64,000 bases of DNA, taken from positions 6,887,501 to 6,951,500 of the forward strand of contig JAYKKI010000052.1 of the NCBI GenBank assembly GCA_039881145.1, written 5' to 3'. Within the stretch, counting starts at the first letter, position 1; each line of letters begins with the position of its first letter. The notes beneath the pieces were generated by a model. The model was not told the origin of the DNA. It was given only the letters and a program-made list of their open reading frames with translations, and made no database searches. Below are positions 1 through 12,070 of this stretch, piece by piece. The DNA comes from Druceiella hillmani (lineage: Eukaryota > Arthropoda > Insecta > Lepidoptera > Hepialidae). The translations under genes and the position numbers were made by a program.

Positions 1-187
1 TATATTTGGCGTTAATTTTGTGGAAATTCATTATTCACAATTAAATGAAACTACGTGATATAGTATTATTTCTGCTTTCTTTAAGTTCTTTACCCCGATC
101 TAGGTTTCGTTACAACAAAACTTAAGTCGTGGTAAAGAACTTAAAGAGAGTAGAAATGATACTACATTACGTAGTTTCATTTAATTT
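1..187. repeat. LIR long inverted-repeat element, copy 1 (left end outside window)
   Basis: The left arm runs from the window edge (ATATTTGGCGTTAATTTTG) through CAATTAAATGAAACTACG to the inner motif CTAGGTTTCGTT. The right arm is its inverted copy and ends in GTAGTTTCATTTAATT. The centre is short, so nearly the whole element would fold into one hairpin. The same arms recur at 2.7, 10.0, 23.3, 25.2, 34.9 and 50.2 kb. This copy keeps the outer tail on the left that most copies keep only on the right. It has no coding capacity. Confidence 0.85.
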
Positions 188-669
188 GGTTTGAAGTTGA
201 TTTTAAATTTAATTTATTTTGAAGAATTTTTGAAGCTTGTCGTTTCCTTGTATTTCTGGGTTCTGTTATTTAGTTTTGTTGCATTTTCAGTACAAAAACT
301 TTTATAATTTAAAGAAAGGACTAAAAAGTATTCTTTTACTTTATTAAAATATCACATTTATATTATTTTCCAATATAAAGCGTTCGATGTTTCCATGATG
401 GACAACATTTTCACTTGTACTTAAAGCCCTCTTTTTAACTCCGTATATGATATTCATTGAAAGGTTTTTGCTAAAGGTTATCTATAGATAAGCTTATGTT
501 TTCAATTTCATTCTTCCAAATTCAACGCTAGAAGCTGAACAGAGATCTGTCTTTCAGACAGTCAAAAAGACCTGCCTGTATTAAGTATAGAGATGCAAAT
601 AAAACAATTATTTCACATGTAAAAATATTTTTTTTTGATTGTCAAAATTAATATAATTTACATGTACGA

Positions 670-1956
670 TACGAGAGGCGGTTGAACAATTTTGAGCCTA
701 AGGTATTAAAAATGCTGATAGAAATGTATAAAAATTTACTTTTCAATGTAATCTCCCTCTATTTCAATACACTTCTTACATTTATTAAAAATGGCTTTTA
801 ACCCGGTCAAAAAATATTCCCCGTTTTTATCTTCAAAGTGTTCGTTTACGGCCGCCTTCATTTCTTCCTCACTGGAAAATGTCCCACCTCAGAGGTATTT
901 TTCAAATTTGAAAAGAGAAAATAATTGCTAGGGGCGAAGTCTGGACTGTAGGGCAGATGGTTGATTTCTTCAAATCCAGTCTCAGAGAGGGCAACCCTTG
1001 CAACTCGCGCAGTGTGAACGGCTGCATTGTCTTGCAAAAACAGGACTCCTTTCGCCAGTTTGCCTCTCCTTTTTTGAAAACCACTTGATGCACTTTTGTC
1101 AACAATGCTTCGTAATAGTCTTCGTTCATTGTATTATTTTTCGGAAGGTAGTCGATGAACAAAATTCTTTTACAATCCCAAAAAACAGTGGCCATGAACT
1201 TGGACGCCGATCTTTCCACTTTGAACTTCCGTGGCGGTTTTTCTCCCTCTTCTATCCACTGCATTGACTCCTGTTTTGACTCTGGATCATACTATTGAAT
1301 CCATGTTTCATCAACAGTAAGAAGACGAGAAAAACATCGTCAGGAGTCTCGCCACAGGTGTCCAAAACTCCTGCGAACTTATGACTCGATGCTGCTTGTT
1401 CAGCGGCATGAGCATTTTCGGCACCAATCGCCCGTATACTTTTTTTATGTGCAAATGATTATGCAAAATGTTGCCGATTTGTTGCTTGCTAATGCCCATG
1501 GCTTTAGCTATCTGTCACAACTGGATTCGCCGATCTTCGAGAACATGTTTTTTTCAGTTTTTCATTGTTTTCTTCGGTAACGGCGGTGTTTGGGCGTCCC
1601 GATCTTCGAGCGACTCCCTGCCGTGTTTAAACTTTCGACTCCAACATTTTACGGTGGCAAATGAAGGTGCAGACTTTGCATAAACTGCGGACATTTCTTC
1701 AAATATTTATGTCAGCGTTTTGTTCTTCTTTGTAAGGAATTTGTTGACAGCTCTGTTCTCTAATTTCGTGCAAAGCGTGGATGATTCGTACATGGTGACG
1801 TTTAGGGTTCCGTTACTATAAGCGTAATGATGTTAATTACTTGAAACTTGACATTTATATTTCTTAGGATACTCGCAATTAGTGATGTGCTGCGCGAATC
1901 ATTAGTAATACTTAAATGTACTTACTTAGGGTTAAAATTTTAAGCCGCCCTTCGTA
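670..1956 (-). mobile_element. Decayed mariner transposon (full-length, minus strand)
   Basis: Imperfect terminal inverted repeats of about 32 bp lie at the two ends. The left reads TACGAGAGGCGGTTGAAC and the right, on the opposite strand, reads TACGAAGGGCGGCTTAAA; both continue to CCTAAG. Each begins at a TA dinucleotide, as expected for mariner insertion. The length of about 1.29 kb is normal for the family. A broken mariner transposase fills the interior on the minus strand. The terminal sequence differs clearly from that of the second mariner at 32.4 kb, so they are different lineages. Confidence 0.9.
736..1793 (-). pseudogene. mariner transposase, inactivated (DD34D family)
   Basis: Read on the minus strand from the ATG at 1791-1793 to the stop at 736-738, this matches the layout of a mariner transposase of about 350 residues. 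An N-terminal helix-turn-helix region is seen in MGISKQQIGNILHNHLHIKK (near 1440-1500). The first catalytic Asp lies in VDETWIQ (codon 1310-1312), the second in LQDNAAVHTARVA, and a C-terminal block resembles KCKKCIEIEGDYIEK. The gene is dead. A TAG follows VDETWIQ (1292-1294), a frameshift lies in an A-run near 1066-1076, and other stops lie in the N-terminal half. The third catalytic position reads APSN instead of the usual APSD (codon 924-926). Family assignment rests on motif order and inverted repeats; the subfamily is not assigned. Confidence 0.9.
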
Positions 1957-2149
1957 TGTAGAAACTTGTAAGTCATAAAGAAACTTGTGTAAGTTGGTGT
2001 TGTAGGTCAATCATCACGCCAAATTCGCGAGTAGTACCGTTTAAAAAATAAATTCTAAAATGAAGCGCACGTACAGTTCTTGATTGCACCTTTGCCACTA
2101 TACGAGCACACAATAATGATGAAATTTAGAATCGATAGTCAAACAGGCG

Positions 2150-2302
2150 GTCATGGCGATGGTCTGGTTCTATTCTGTGTCGATGTTATCTATATGCCCT
2201 TAAAATAACCTGGCATGACACTCCCTATATGTCATGCTAAGTCATTTGCACTAAATGTAGATAATACCGACACAGAACAGAACAAGACCATCGTCATGAC
2301 TA
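2150..2302. repeat. Short foldback element with ~70-bp arms
   Basis: The left arm begins GGTCATGGCGATGGTCTGG. The right arm, read on the opposite strand, begins AGTCATGACGATGGTCTTG. The arms stay aligned for about 70 bp with scattered mismatches around a loop of roughly 11 bp (ACTCCCTATAT). There is no coding capacity. The structure fits a non-autonomous DNA transposon or foldback repeat. No target duplication was recognised, and no second copy was found in the window. Confidence 0.7.
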
Positions 2303-2561
2303 TCACTCTTTTTGTGTATTCATAACAATAATAAACGACAAGGAACCATCTCATCGCTAAACAAATCAAAGATGCCCAATTACTCTTGCTCATTGCGATT
2401 GGACGACGATAATTACGCGTCAAAATAGATTGATTGTTGTTAACGTTGCTACGGTTATTGCGAGAAATACTTCGCTCAATTTCGTAGTACTGTATACGAA
2501 TTATAAAAAAAATCTGTTACTCGTATGCTAAATAATATTATCATAATGATTTCAATATACG

Positions 2562-2565
<4 letters not shown>

Positions 2566-2619
<54 letters not shown>
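2566..2619. repeat. (TA)n microsatellite
   Basis: This is an uninterrupted TA dinucleotide run of about 54 bp. It lies between mobile-element remains and is probably polymorphic in length. Confidence 0.97.
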
Positions 2620-2623
<4 letters not shown>

Positions 2624-2719
2624 GCAAAATTATTAGAATATTGAAATATATTACTTATTTTTTGTCCTCACTATTATAGAGGTTACAATTTAGATGTTAT
2701 TACTTAAGTTTTACTTAAG

Positions 2720-2931
2720 ATAAATTCATTATTCAGAATTAAATGAAGCTACATGATGTAGAATTATTTCTTCTTTATTTCAATTGTTTACCATATTGCG
2801 TACAAAACAAAATTGCAATATTACAGTATTACAATATTGCCTACCTAAAGATATTGTAATACAACGAAACCTAGGTCGTGGTGAAAAATTTAAATAAAGT
2901 AGAAATAATACTACATAATGTAGTTTCATTT
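2720..2931. repeat. LIR element, copy 2 (diverged)
   Basis: The left arm (ATTCATTATTCAGAATTAAATG) and the right arm (ACGAAACCTAGGTCGTGG to GTAGTTTCATTTAG) match the LIR family. The centre differs from other copies: it carries repeated short blocks of ATTACAATATTGC type. Flanking 13-mers AGTTTTACTTAAG (2707-2719) and AGTTTTATTTAAG (2932-2944) differ by one base and may be a target duplication, although the right one partly overlaps element-like sequence. Confidence 0.75.
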
Positions 2932-3076
2932 AGTTTTATTTAAGGGTAATGGACATAAAATGAGACATTGGGTTCATTTTCAGAGTAATAAATAATACTA
3001 CATAATGTAGTTTCATTTAGTTTTATTTAAGGGTAATGGGCATAAAATGAGACATTTGTTTCATTTCTTGAGCAAT
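2903..3076. repeat. Tandem duplication, 87-bp period, two copies
   Basis: The last part of LIR copy 2 plus about 50 bp of flank is repeated head to tail. AATAATACTACATAATG occurs near 2905 and again near 2992, followed in both by GTAATGG(A/G)CATAAAATGAG. The copies are almost identical, then diverge near the end. This is a recent local duplication. Confidence 0.85.
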
Positions 3077-3159
3077 GGATGCATATCAGGTATTCATTTT
3101 GGAATTGTTTGAAGTTAAGAATTTCGAACCATTTACTTAAATTTTCCTTAATATTCTTA

Positions 3160-3540
3160 CGAGGGAAGAGCTTGCTCACCCCAGAATGATCTGGGGCCCT
3201 CCCCGGTATGTTGGGTTACCAATTCTAAATTCTGGGCTGGACACTCAAATAAATTCACACAACAACGATTTTAATCAATTAAATAATCGACAATTGAGAA
3301 ATCTACCAACTTATTATTACCTATATAACGAATTTCATTTAGTTGCTATCACAAATATATATCTTACTAAGCTAAAGTACTTTTGAATTTCACGCCACAA
3401 CGCAAAGCCACGAGCAGGCACATTCAATTAACCGGACGGAACACCGCCGCCGTTTATAGCCCCACCTCAGACACTCAGTGGCCGCTCCGTGGTCAGTCGG
3501 CCCAAGCGTATGTGGATGGCGTTTCGTTAAATTCAAGCGT
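3160..3540. other. GC-richer island of unknown origin, LTR-like features
   Basis: This stretch is visibly richer in G+C than its surroundings. On the minus strand it holds a TATA-like GGCTATAAACGG (near 3455) inside GC-rich sequence, an AATTTATTTGAG stretch near 3245, and an end reading AACCCAACA next to TACCGGGGAGGGCC. That layout (promoter, downstream A+T signal, CA terminus) resembles a solo LTR in minus orientation. I found no second LTR, primer-binding site or target duplication, so an old unique sequence is equally possible. Confidence 0.25.
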
Positions 3541-6500
3541 TGACTGGACTCGACATTAATGTGATGTATTTGTATCTACCAAATACTTACCATGTAAGAA
3601 CCTATTTATTGTTTATAGATTTAATATTAAAGGCTTCCAATCTTTTGATAGTCGGTCATGGGGATATTCATAAGAAAATGAAAAAATACGGTGATAAGTT
3701 ACTTATTCCGTGTCATAAGTAAAAAATGTGCAAGAGCCAAGTTAAGTATCCGCTAATAAAGATTTTTTGGAAATTCAGTCTATGAGAAGATAAAATATGG
3801 GTGAGAAATTTGAATGAAAGTTCTTCATTTTTGAAAGTAGAATTAAGATATTTTTCTATTTGGGTTTCTTTTTAGAAGTAACAAAAATCTATTTTAATAG
3901 TTTTTGGTATTTTATCCATTAAGGGAGCACAACAAGTGATGGAAGTTAGTATGAAATTTGTTTTTTCCTTGAAGTTAGAAATTACACAATTTGTGTTTGA
4001 TTTGGGGGTGGAAATCAAAAGTTTGGCTTCAGCGATTTTTCTATTTTTATCGTTTAAGGCAATTAATGTTTGATTCGAAGTTTACCATTTACTATTAACG
4101 AAAGTTATAAATCAAGAAACTTTTAATTAAAAAAAAAAGGCTACGGATTCGGAAAAGAAATTAGCTACTTTGAGTTTTTACGGGACTTTTGACGACTGTC
4201 AAGTTAAAAATTTTGTATTTAAGATCAAGATTTGGCATTTAAATAAATTAATTTCAAGATTTAATTAAACAGATACACATCGACGGGAAACTTCTGAGGA
4301 ATCGGGAAAACAAATCAGCGTTTTTCCGAATTTACATAATGCATCAGTTTCTATGCGGACGCGGACGAAATCAGGTAGTTTAAAAAAAGGTATAATGTTT
4401 CAATATATATATATAAATAGATCTTTGTACCCCGAATGAAAAAAAATTAATTATTTTCTTGTAAACTCCAAAACTTACATTTTAATTACTTATTAAAACT
4501 CAATATACAGAACAGCAAATTCTTGATACCACTACAAATGAAAAGTCTTCGTATACATTTCCCGCAGTCCAGGTTCCAGTATATAGTATGCCTTTTAACT
4601 AATCATCAGAAAGTTTAAATAAATAAATTCAACTAAATGGATATATGGCATACAACTGTGGGAAACTGTGGCAAAGTCTTGGATAGGAATATTGCAAAAA
4701 TTCCAGTTCAAAATCCTAATTGTGATAACAGATGCACCGTAGCATGCAATAAAACACATGTTTAATCATGACTTAAACATTAACACCGTAAAAGAAAAAA
4801 ATATCAGAAAGAAAAAGACCACAACGAAAGTATCGCATTCCATCCGAACTCATTAGCAGTTAACCTATTGAACTCCCAGACAGTTGCCAAGAGGCTGAAA
4901 AAAAGGATTCCTCAGGATCAATCATAAGTATATATGAAGGTTATGCGGAATATTGAATATAAATAAAATCCATGCTAGCCTTATCAACACACATACCTAT
5001 TTTTGAATAAATCTAATGATAGATTACATAATTACACTCATGGTCATGTTTACACTTATATTCATACCCACACTCATATTCGTAGGCGCTCTCATCACGC
5101 AGGCATCTAAAATATACAGGTCACTTAAAGTTTGAATACTACTTCTAAGTCGATACAAAATGACATAAGAAAATATCAAACCTAATACTTGTGATTTATT
5201 AGTAATTTATAAATTAAGAATACAATATACTCTTACAGGAGACACATAATTCAATGGTAATAATGTTGCTATTTTTGAAAAGTTGTGAAGTTTTATTAAA
5301 TCCTGAAAGAATCAACCATGTTTAAACGTTTAATACGTGTCTGTTAGTCCTCAGTCAGTCACATAGCTACATATAAAGGAAAAATATAAATAGTAGGGTT
5401 ACCGTGATTTAGAGGACACAGACTTGTATAAGAGACAATTTTAAATTTTTTAAATCGAGAAATTTTCTATTTTATTTAGCTGAGTTAAAATAAAGAAACG
5501 AATTACCAATAATCCAATTATGAAAAAAGTGTTATAGATTTATCGATTACCAAATCAAAAGCCAAACAACACTAGGTACTCGATTTAAAAGCACAGTGCA
5601 CACTTTATGGCAATTCGTCATTGAGATACAACAAAACTTTTTCAAAGGTAACTACAATAGTTTATAATTTTAGCAGTTTAAATTCAGTGCCTGAAAAACT
5701 GAACCGAATTATTTACTTTATAACATGTATTTGAACTTTCTCATTATTAGAATATATTGATTCCAAGAAATTTCTTGGAATCAATATATTCTAAAAACTC
5801 GTCAAATCTGGCTCCAAGCATCTATGCATCATACCGTGAATGAAAAATAATTTAAGTGAATTTCTTTATTTAAAGTAAACCATGACTGATTTGGACTTAC
5901 TAATCAGTCATATTTCACTTTAGTTAATATTAAATAATACCTAATTTAAGTAAGTATGGAGGCATATATATAACTTTGTATATCTCAAAGAAATGTTTTT
6001 GCGATATGCAAAATAATATATACTAGCTTGAACATTCTTATAATTTTCCGACAATCTGCCAAAGTTGGTACAAATCTTGATTTTTCATAATTTTAATTTC
6101 GGTGATTTCTAAAATAATGGGGAGCAACATATTTTTATTCGTATATTTTTCAGTATTCCTGAGGATAAATAAAATTATAAAAAATATTTTTGAAATTATC
6201 ATTACTATCCATATCAAATGATACCCTATATTACATGCACATGGAATTTGAAAAACTCTTTTTAAAATTTTAGAATGACTTATATAATCTTTTCAAAATT
6301 AACTCCAGAAAAAGAAAATTAAACATAAGGTTGTATTTTTAAATTAAAACGTTAAATATGGATTAAATGTAATATATAAACATACATAATTATGTTGCCA
6401 GACACCGTATCAACCTATTTAGCGGTAAAAGCAGTACATTTCAAAATACCTTTGCAGCGACTATTCCTTCTTAGGACCTCCTCAAGCTTCAACGTCACAA

Positions 6501-8689
6501 ATCGGTAATTTTTGCGTTATGTTCGTAAGTTATTTCGTAAGTTATATATTTAAACCTTTTTCATCAATCAGTCGTCCACTAATGAAAATTGGAATAAAAT
6601 ATATTTAGTATTCACTGAGAAAATTGCTTACACACAAACAGAAGCGGCGTGGGACTTGGCTTTAAAGTGCGTATTGCCGTTCAGGTACGCTAGCAATATC
6701 ATATGATAACGTTCACATAGACGTAAGTCCATTTGTCATTAATGAAATATCTAACCATAGAAAATTCCATTATCAAAATCTGTCACAATCGTCAACAACA
6801 TTTAACGGAGTGAGGCCGTATATATCCCCTAGTATAATGAGGACACATGCACTTGTCATCGTAAAAGGTCTTAATGATGGAGATTGTAAGAGGGGAGATT
6901 TCTCTCTAATATTACGTTTCTAAATAGAGCTGACACATGTAACGTCTTTCCGAAATGCTGTTTGTCGTTTTCCGTTTCATCAGCATTTATGAACACTTTA
7001 AATCCTGAGAGTATATGAAAGTTATACGAACGTTTTAGCTTGTCACGTCGACACAATTAGATTTCCTGCTGATTGTCTTTTGCAAGTGTATTAATAAATT
7101 TATTAAATCTGTTTATACACACATCTTTGATGCTTACAAAACGAGAGTTCAACGTTGCTGTTATCATTTAAAAGAAGGAAATGAAATAAACGGCAAAAGA
7201 AAGAAACTAAAATAAAAAAATATTATAAAGGGGAAATTTGCTTAAAATATTAGACAGTAATTCTAAATATACCATCGAAATAAACACAGTATTTTTTTTC
7301 AAAGAAAGTAACTTTTTAAGTCAGATGTGTCTGTGAAGCGTGTTCTGAAATAAACTCATTTATCTCAACAAGGTTTTATTTAGAAAATTAACACATCACT
7401 AAAAGTTCTGCGAGAATTTTGCAATTATTAAAGTGTAAATAAGTTATTTTGGTGGTATGAAATTTTAATATTTCTAAAAATGCAATTAGCATAACATTCA
7501 TATATTTATCAAATTCATAAACGACCACTTATCTTTAGATTCCATAAAAATATTATTTTTAAGGCCCGTGTTATAATATATTCAAACACGGTTTTATTCA
7601 TTTCAAATAAAACCTATCAACCACGAGTAGAACACGAAATAAGGGATTTTCGTATAGATTTAGCCATTTATGATAGTTTATGTATACATATTTTATATAA
7701 AACTATAAACATTAATTTTTCAACGCAAATATATTTTACCCACATTATATTCCATAGGCGCACGGTGTATATTTCCAAAATCATCACATCTAGGATAATA
7801 AATATAGACCTTTGCGTAGGTTTTTAAGAACCATATTTTTTATTTTAACTTAAGTAGTTTAGGTTAAGGGTGTGGTTTGAAAGGGATGGTTATATGAATC
7901 TCGAAAATTGATCTAAAATTAGATATGCGGAAAATTGTGGAAAAAATATATTTGCTTCCTCTTAATTTTGAAATTATTCAATATGAAAAATAAAAAAATA
8001 TGGGTTTTTAAAGGTCTTCGAAAAGGTGTGATAGAAAAACAATAGCCATAATTTGAAATATAATATTTTTTTTAATATTCTCGATATTTTTATTACGAAA
8101 CATATTGCCGGTAATACATTTACATTTTTCTGATTTCAAAGACGATTCTGAGAAACGATGCCATGCAGAAGCCTAAAATTTGCCATAGTAATATATTTTG
8201 TTAGCCCACATATTTTACTCTACTAACTTTTTTAAAATATTTCTATGGTCACGTAAGTATCATTAAAGAGGAGGGAAATAAAAGCCTTAAAAATATTTTT
8301 TTCTCATTTTAAACATCGTGAGGAGCATAATTTTGAAAAGACTTGTGATGAATGCAATAATATTTTATTTACAATTAAATGCATATTCTAAAAACGGAAA
8401 ATCTAAAAAAACGCAAAAATGAAGCATACCGACTCCCGAAAGTCATGAAAAGACAGGGTAGGTAAAATCGGACGAGAAGATTATAGGAAATTTAGAGCGA
8501 TTATAAAATATCTTATCATTTTTCTAACTTGCACCCTATTTTTTGACCTGTGGAAGATATTGTTTATAATAGGATTTATTATATTTATGTAGTGAAAAAT
8601 TAATATTTCTAAGTATTTTTAATAGATAGAATTTTCTTTAGTGCTCTAATATACAAAAAAACCGTAACCGTTCTACTCGTACTTAAGGT
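3541..8689. other. AT-rich intergenic or intronic DNA, nothing coding recognised
   Basis: There are many stop codons in all frames and scattered homopolymer runs. Apart from the perfect hairpin at 5747-5794 and a short TA run near 4404, I see no gene, RNA gene or mobile element that can be supported. Confidence 0.6.
5747..5794. repeat. Perfect palindrome, 24-bp arms, no loop
   Basis: TTAGAATATATTGATTCC followed by AAGAAA meets its exact inverted complement TTTCTT with no spacer, giving a 48-bp perfect palindrome. The flanks do not continue the symmetry. It is not part of a recognised element. Confidence 0.95.
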
Positions 8690-9415
8690 TACGTACGTAA
8701 GGTTTTTTAAATATAGCTGACTTAAGTTCTGCGAATAAAGGAAAAAAAAAATTAAACTGCTCAATTACTCGAATTAAGCAAAGGAATTGTTTGCAACCGG
8801 TAATATTTGCCAAATTTTTTTTAATAATACAGCCAGAGAGAAGATGCGCCCAAAAACCCAGCATTACATATCTACGCGCGCATGTACACATGAACGATTA
8901 CGCATTGTTTTTTACGATATATACAAGAAAATGAATAATTTAATTTATGCTGTTAAGTGTACTCTAAACCCTTTCTTTATGAACATGTCCGCTAGCACTA
9001 TTCATGATAAAAAATTTGACTTTCATTTTTAAACAATTAGTTTTTATAAAAAATAATGAAGTTTTCTTAACTTAAAAAACTTCCCATCTCAAGGGAATTC
9101 CAAATAAAAGGTGTACGTGATGAAACCTGTATACCATTGTACTATTTCCAATAGAGCTGGAATTAGTAATGACACTGAAGTGCTTCTATGTTGACCCCAT
9201 TCGTCTTGACGTGTCTCCTCTCTCTAATTTCTTTTTAATGAAACTTCACAAGCCACTTAAATTTTATGTCTGAAATCGGTGTTTTTAATTTGTTTTTTCA
9301 TGTAGTATTGTTGCTCGCATCCCTTAATATAAGTTTTGTAAGATAGAATCTTTCACATTTTATATATATTATACAATAAATATAAGGTACAGAGGAAAGA
9401 AAATGTAAGCGCATC
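8690..9415 (+). repeat. Block C, copy 1
   Basis: About 720 bp is homologous, in the same orientation, to 13790-14560. The best-conserved core is 9075-9260, including CTCAAGGGAATTCCAAAT, ACCTGTATACCATTGTAC and AGAGCTGGAATTAGTAA, with single-base differences and small gaps. No open frame is shared by the two copies. It could be an uncharacterised mobile element or a local duplication; strand is given only to show that the copies are parallel. Confidence 0.75.
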
Positions 9416-9806
9416 TCTCTCTTTTGCTACCCGAGCTCTTGCATCCCGGTTTGTGCGTTATGTATCGCATGCGTTGGTGCCATAATAGAGCAGTCGTAAA
9501 TTTTTTGCAAAAACAACTCTTTTTTTAAATTCTACAACTTCGGAGGGCCACAAGTATGATTTATAGGTATCGCACCTCTTATAACGTTGTGAGCTCTATC
9601 TAACGCGACTACTCCCACTTGAATCGATCAATATACTGCTGAATAATTACTAATTAAACACAGTCCGTGAAGGTAAATTTAGGACTGCAGCGCCATTTAC
9701 GCCAGCGATATATGTAGTGTCGAGTAATGGCTTCTATCCTCTAAATTACGGTACTAAAATAATACAGGTAGGTGCTATACTTTTAAAGTTAAAAGTGATC
9801 ATCCCA

Positions 9807-9858
9807 TAACATATTTAGTTACATATGGTTTTGATTCTGTATGTAACAAAATATGTTA
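9807..9858. repeat. Hairpin with ~18-bp arms
   Basis: AACATATTTAGTTACATA pairs with TATGTAACAAAATATGTT across a loop of about 14 bases, with one or two mismatches. It lies just upstream of LIR copy 3 and is not part of it. Confidence 0.7.
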
Positions 9859-9957
9859 CGACAAGGTCACTTCCTAGTCAAGACCACATGAAGAGTCTTA
9901 ATTAAGATTCCAGAGGTTAACGTGAACGAACAAATTTTTCCGCTTTATATGCAAACA

Positions 9958-10194
9958 TAGTATTATTTCTACTTTCTTTAAGTTCTTTACCGCGACCTAG
10001 GTTTCGTTGTATTGTAACATCTTCCGGTGGGCTATTAGCAAAGATTCTTTGCTAATGGCCCACCTGAAGGTGTGATATAATAAAACCTAGGTCGTGGTAA
10101 AGAACTTAAAGAAAGTAGAAATAATAGTACATCACGTAGTTTCATTTCATTGTGAATAATGAATTGCAACAAAATTAACGCTGAATTTATTCAA
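9958..10194. repeat. LIR element, copy 3 (left end lost)
   Basis: The left arm starts at TAGTATTATTTCTACTTTC, missing the outer ~30 bp. The inner motif is ACCTAGGTTTCGTTGTATT, and the centre reads ATTAGCAAAGATTCTTTGCTAAT, a nearly perfect turn. The right arm is complete to AACGCTGAATTTATTCAA. This is one of the best-preserved centres in the family and shows that the ancestral element was palindromic almost to its middle. No flanking duplication is visible because the left end is truncated. Confidence 0.88.
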
Positions 10195-10479
10195 TATAAT
10201 AAATAAATGACAATGTTCGATAATAATGGCAAACAATTTAATTGGAATATTTATTATATTAATTTGTTTCCTTCTCTTATTTCAATTTAAACATTTTTAT
10301 TTAATATCATACTTCAATACCAAGTTAACAACATACTTCAATACCAAGTGCAAAATAAATTGACTCGACGTCCGCGAAGTATGGAATGTAAGTAAATGGT
10401 TAAAAACAAATAACAAGTAAAAATATTTATTTACAATAAATAAATATTAATTTTTAAATTAGACGTGAAGTAAAAAAAC
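10195..10479. other. AT-rich stretch between LIR copy 3 and the hAT relic
   Basis: It includes a 22-bp-period direct repeat (ACTTCAATACCAAGT twice, near 10305-10345). The left end of the hAT element should lie in or near here, but I could not recognise its CAG terminus. Confidence 0.4.
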
Positions 10480-12070
10480 TATTTGCAAATGTATGTACCA
10501 AATAAGGGAAATGTAAGATCTAATTTGGTAATGCTTGGGTATTGGTTGCGGTTATTATACTTTTTGTAAAACTTAGTCAGTCCGTACAGAAGGCAACCAT
10601 CATATTCTGTTTTTAGGAGAAAATTGTTTCATAAATTAATCAATTCCAACTGTAGGTTTAACTCGGTTTTCATTTTCTACATTAAATGGATTTTGAAATG
10701 CTTTCATGTTTGTTGTTTGTGATTTTTAGTCTATGAATCGCTCCTCAAACTAATCTCTCAACCTCTGTAACAACGACCCGTACTATCCTAAGTCCATTGT
10801 CCAACGAACCAACTGCTTTGGTATCAGATGATTTTCCAATAATATGAGCTTTTTAAAAAAACTGGAACGTTTTCATATACTTAGTTATGTCAATTAGGAA
10901 AGGCAGATCAGCCAACCACTGCTCATCAGTTAGAAAACTAATATCTTGGTTTTTATTTTCAAGAAAAATATTTACTTCTTCGAGCGAAGAATAGATCGCT
11001 TCAGTATAATTGCTCTGCTTAGCCAGCGAACGCGACTGAAATATACGATGTCAAGATTTGCACCTACATCTAACAGAAATTGTTTGTGATTCGGTCCTCT
11101 TGCACGTATAAAATTAACTGTCTGCACTACTTTATCAGTCACATGTTTCAGTTTAAGTACTTTTTTACATAGAGGTTCTTGATAGATAAAACAATGGTGC
11201 TGTTTGATTGTGCGTATGATGTAATTTCACATTAATGTCACAAAACCATTTGCTTTTACTGTCATTGTTGGTTCACCATCCATAGTTAATCCGCAAAAAA
11301 TTTCGATTTGAAGCTCAATTTTTTCTATGCAACTCTTTATTTCTTCCTTGATATCTTGTTCTGTGCTTGTATCTTTTATTGATCGCAAAACAAGCAATTC
11401 CTCTGTCTCTGTATAGTCTTCTATTACTCTTCTTACAAAAACTGCCAACTGGGCTGTATCTGATATATAAGTACTTTTGTTCAGAGCAAAACTATGGACA
11501 ACGCATTTTTTCAATCATGTTTTTAAAGACGATTTGACAATTTGGGACATATCATCAATTCTCCTTGCTATAGTTTGATGTAACAAACTTGTATTTTTAA
11601 CTAATGCTTTATACTCCGGACACGCTATCGATGTGAATACTTCCTGGCATTCCTTAGCATCTGCGTCGGATAGGGGTTTGCTTCGCTTGTTTTTTTTGTT
11701 TTTTCGTAGTGTATTTATTAGTTGTTTTTTGTAGTTTATTTATTAGTTGTTTTTTGTTGTAATTTTTGTAGCTATCTCGAAATTTTCTTTGGTATTTTAA
11801 ACATTGCCTGTTGACCGACAATATCTTTTTTCAAAGAATTTATACGATCGCTTCGAATTTGACCTTTGTACTTATCGCATTTAGATGCGTTTTTTGTAGA
11901 ATAGTTCCTTTTAATATTGTATTCCTTGCAAACTGATATTTTTCACGACATATGAGGCATAGTATATTTCCATTGTGTTCTGTGACAAAAAACGTTTAAG
12001 TCCAACTGTTTTCCAACTAATTATCGATATTCTGCGTCAACTTTACTTTTTTTTTGGTTGACATCCTGTT
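10480..12070 (-). pseudogene. hAT transposase, inactivated
   Basis: Read on the minus strand, family landmarks appear in the right order but in shifting frames. A BED-type zinc-finger piece (CLICREKYQFARN, near 11900-11960) comes first. Then come LSDADAKECQEVFTSIACPE and ARRIDDMS (11530-11680), LNKSTYISDTAQLAVFVRR (11430-11490) and TMDGEPTMTVKANG (11230-11300). NFIRARGPNHKQFL and VRWLSR follow (11000-11130), and a C-terminal LFGTYICK near 10490. The longest open piece is 11227-11514. Several frameshifts and stops separate the pieces, for example a stop just before 11227, and the stretch 10550-10990 is heavily decayed. In the family these proteins bind transposon ends and cut DNA with an RNase-H-like core; this copy cannot make a protein. 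Confidence 0.85.

Noticed and set aside
998..1683. Plus-strand open frames across the first mariner
   Set aside because: They are antisense shadows of the minus-strand transposase relic.
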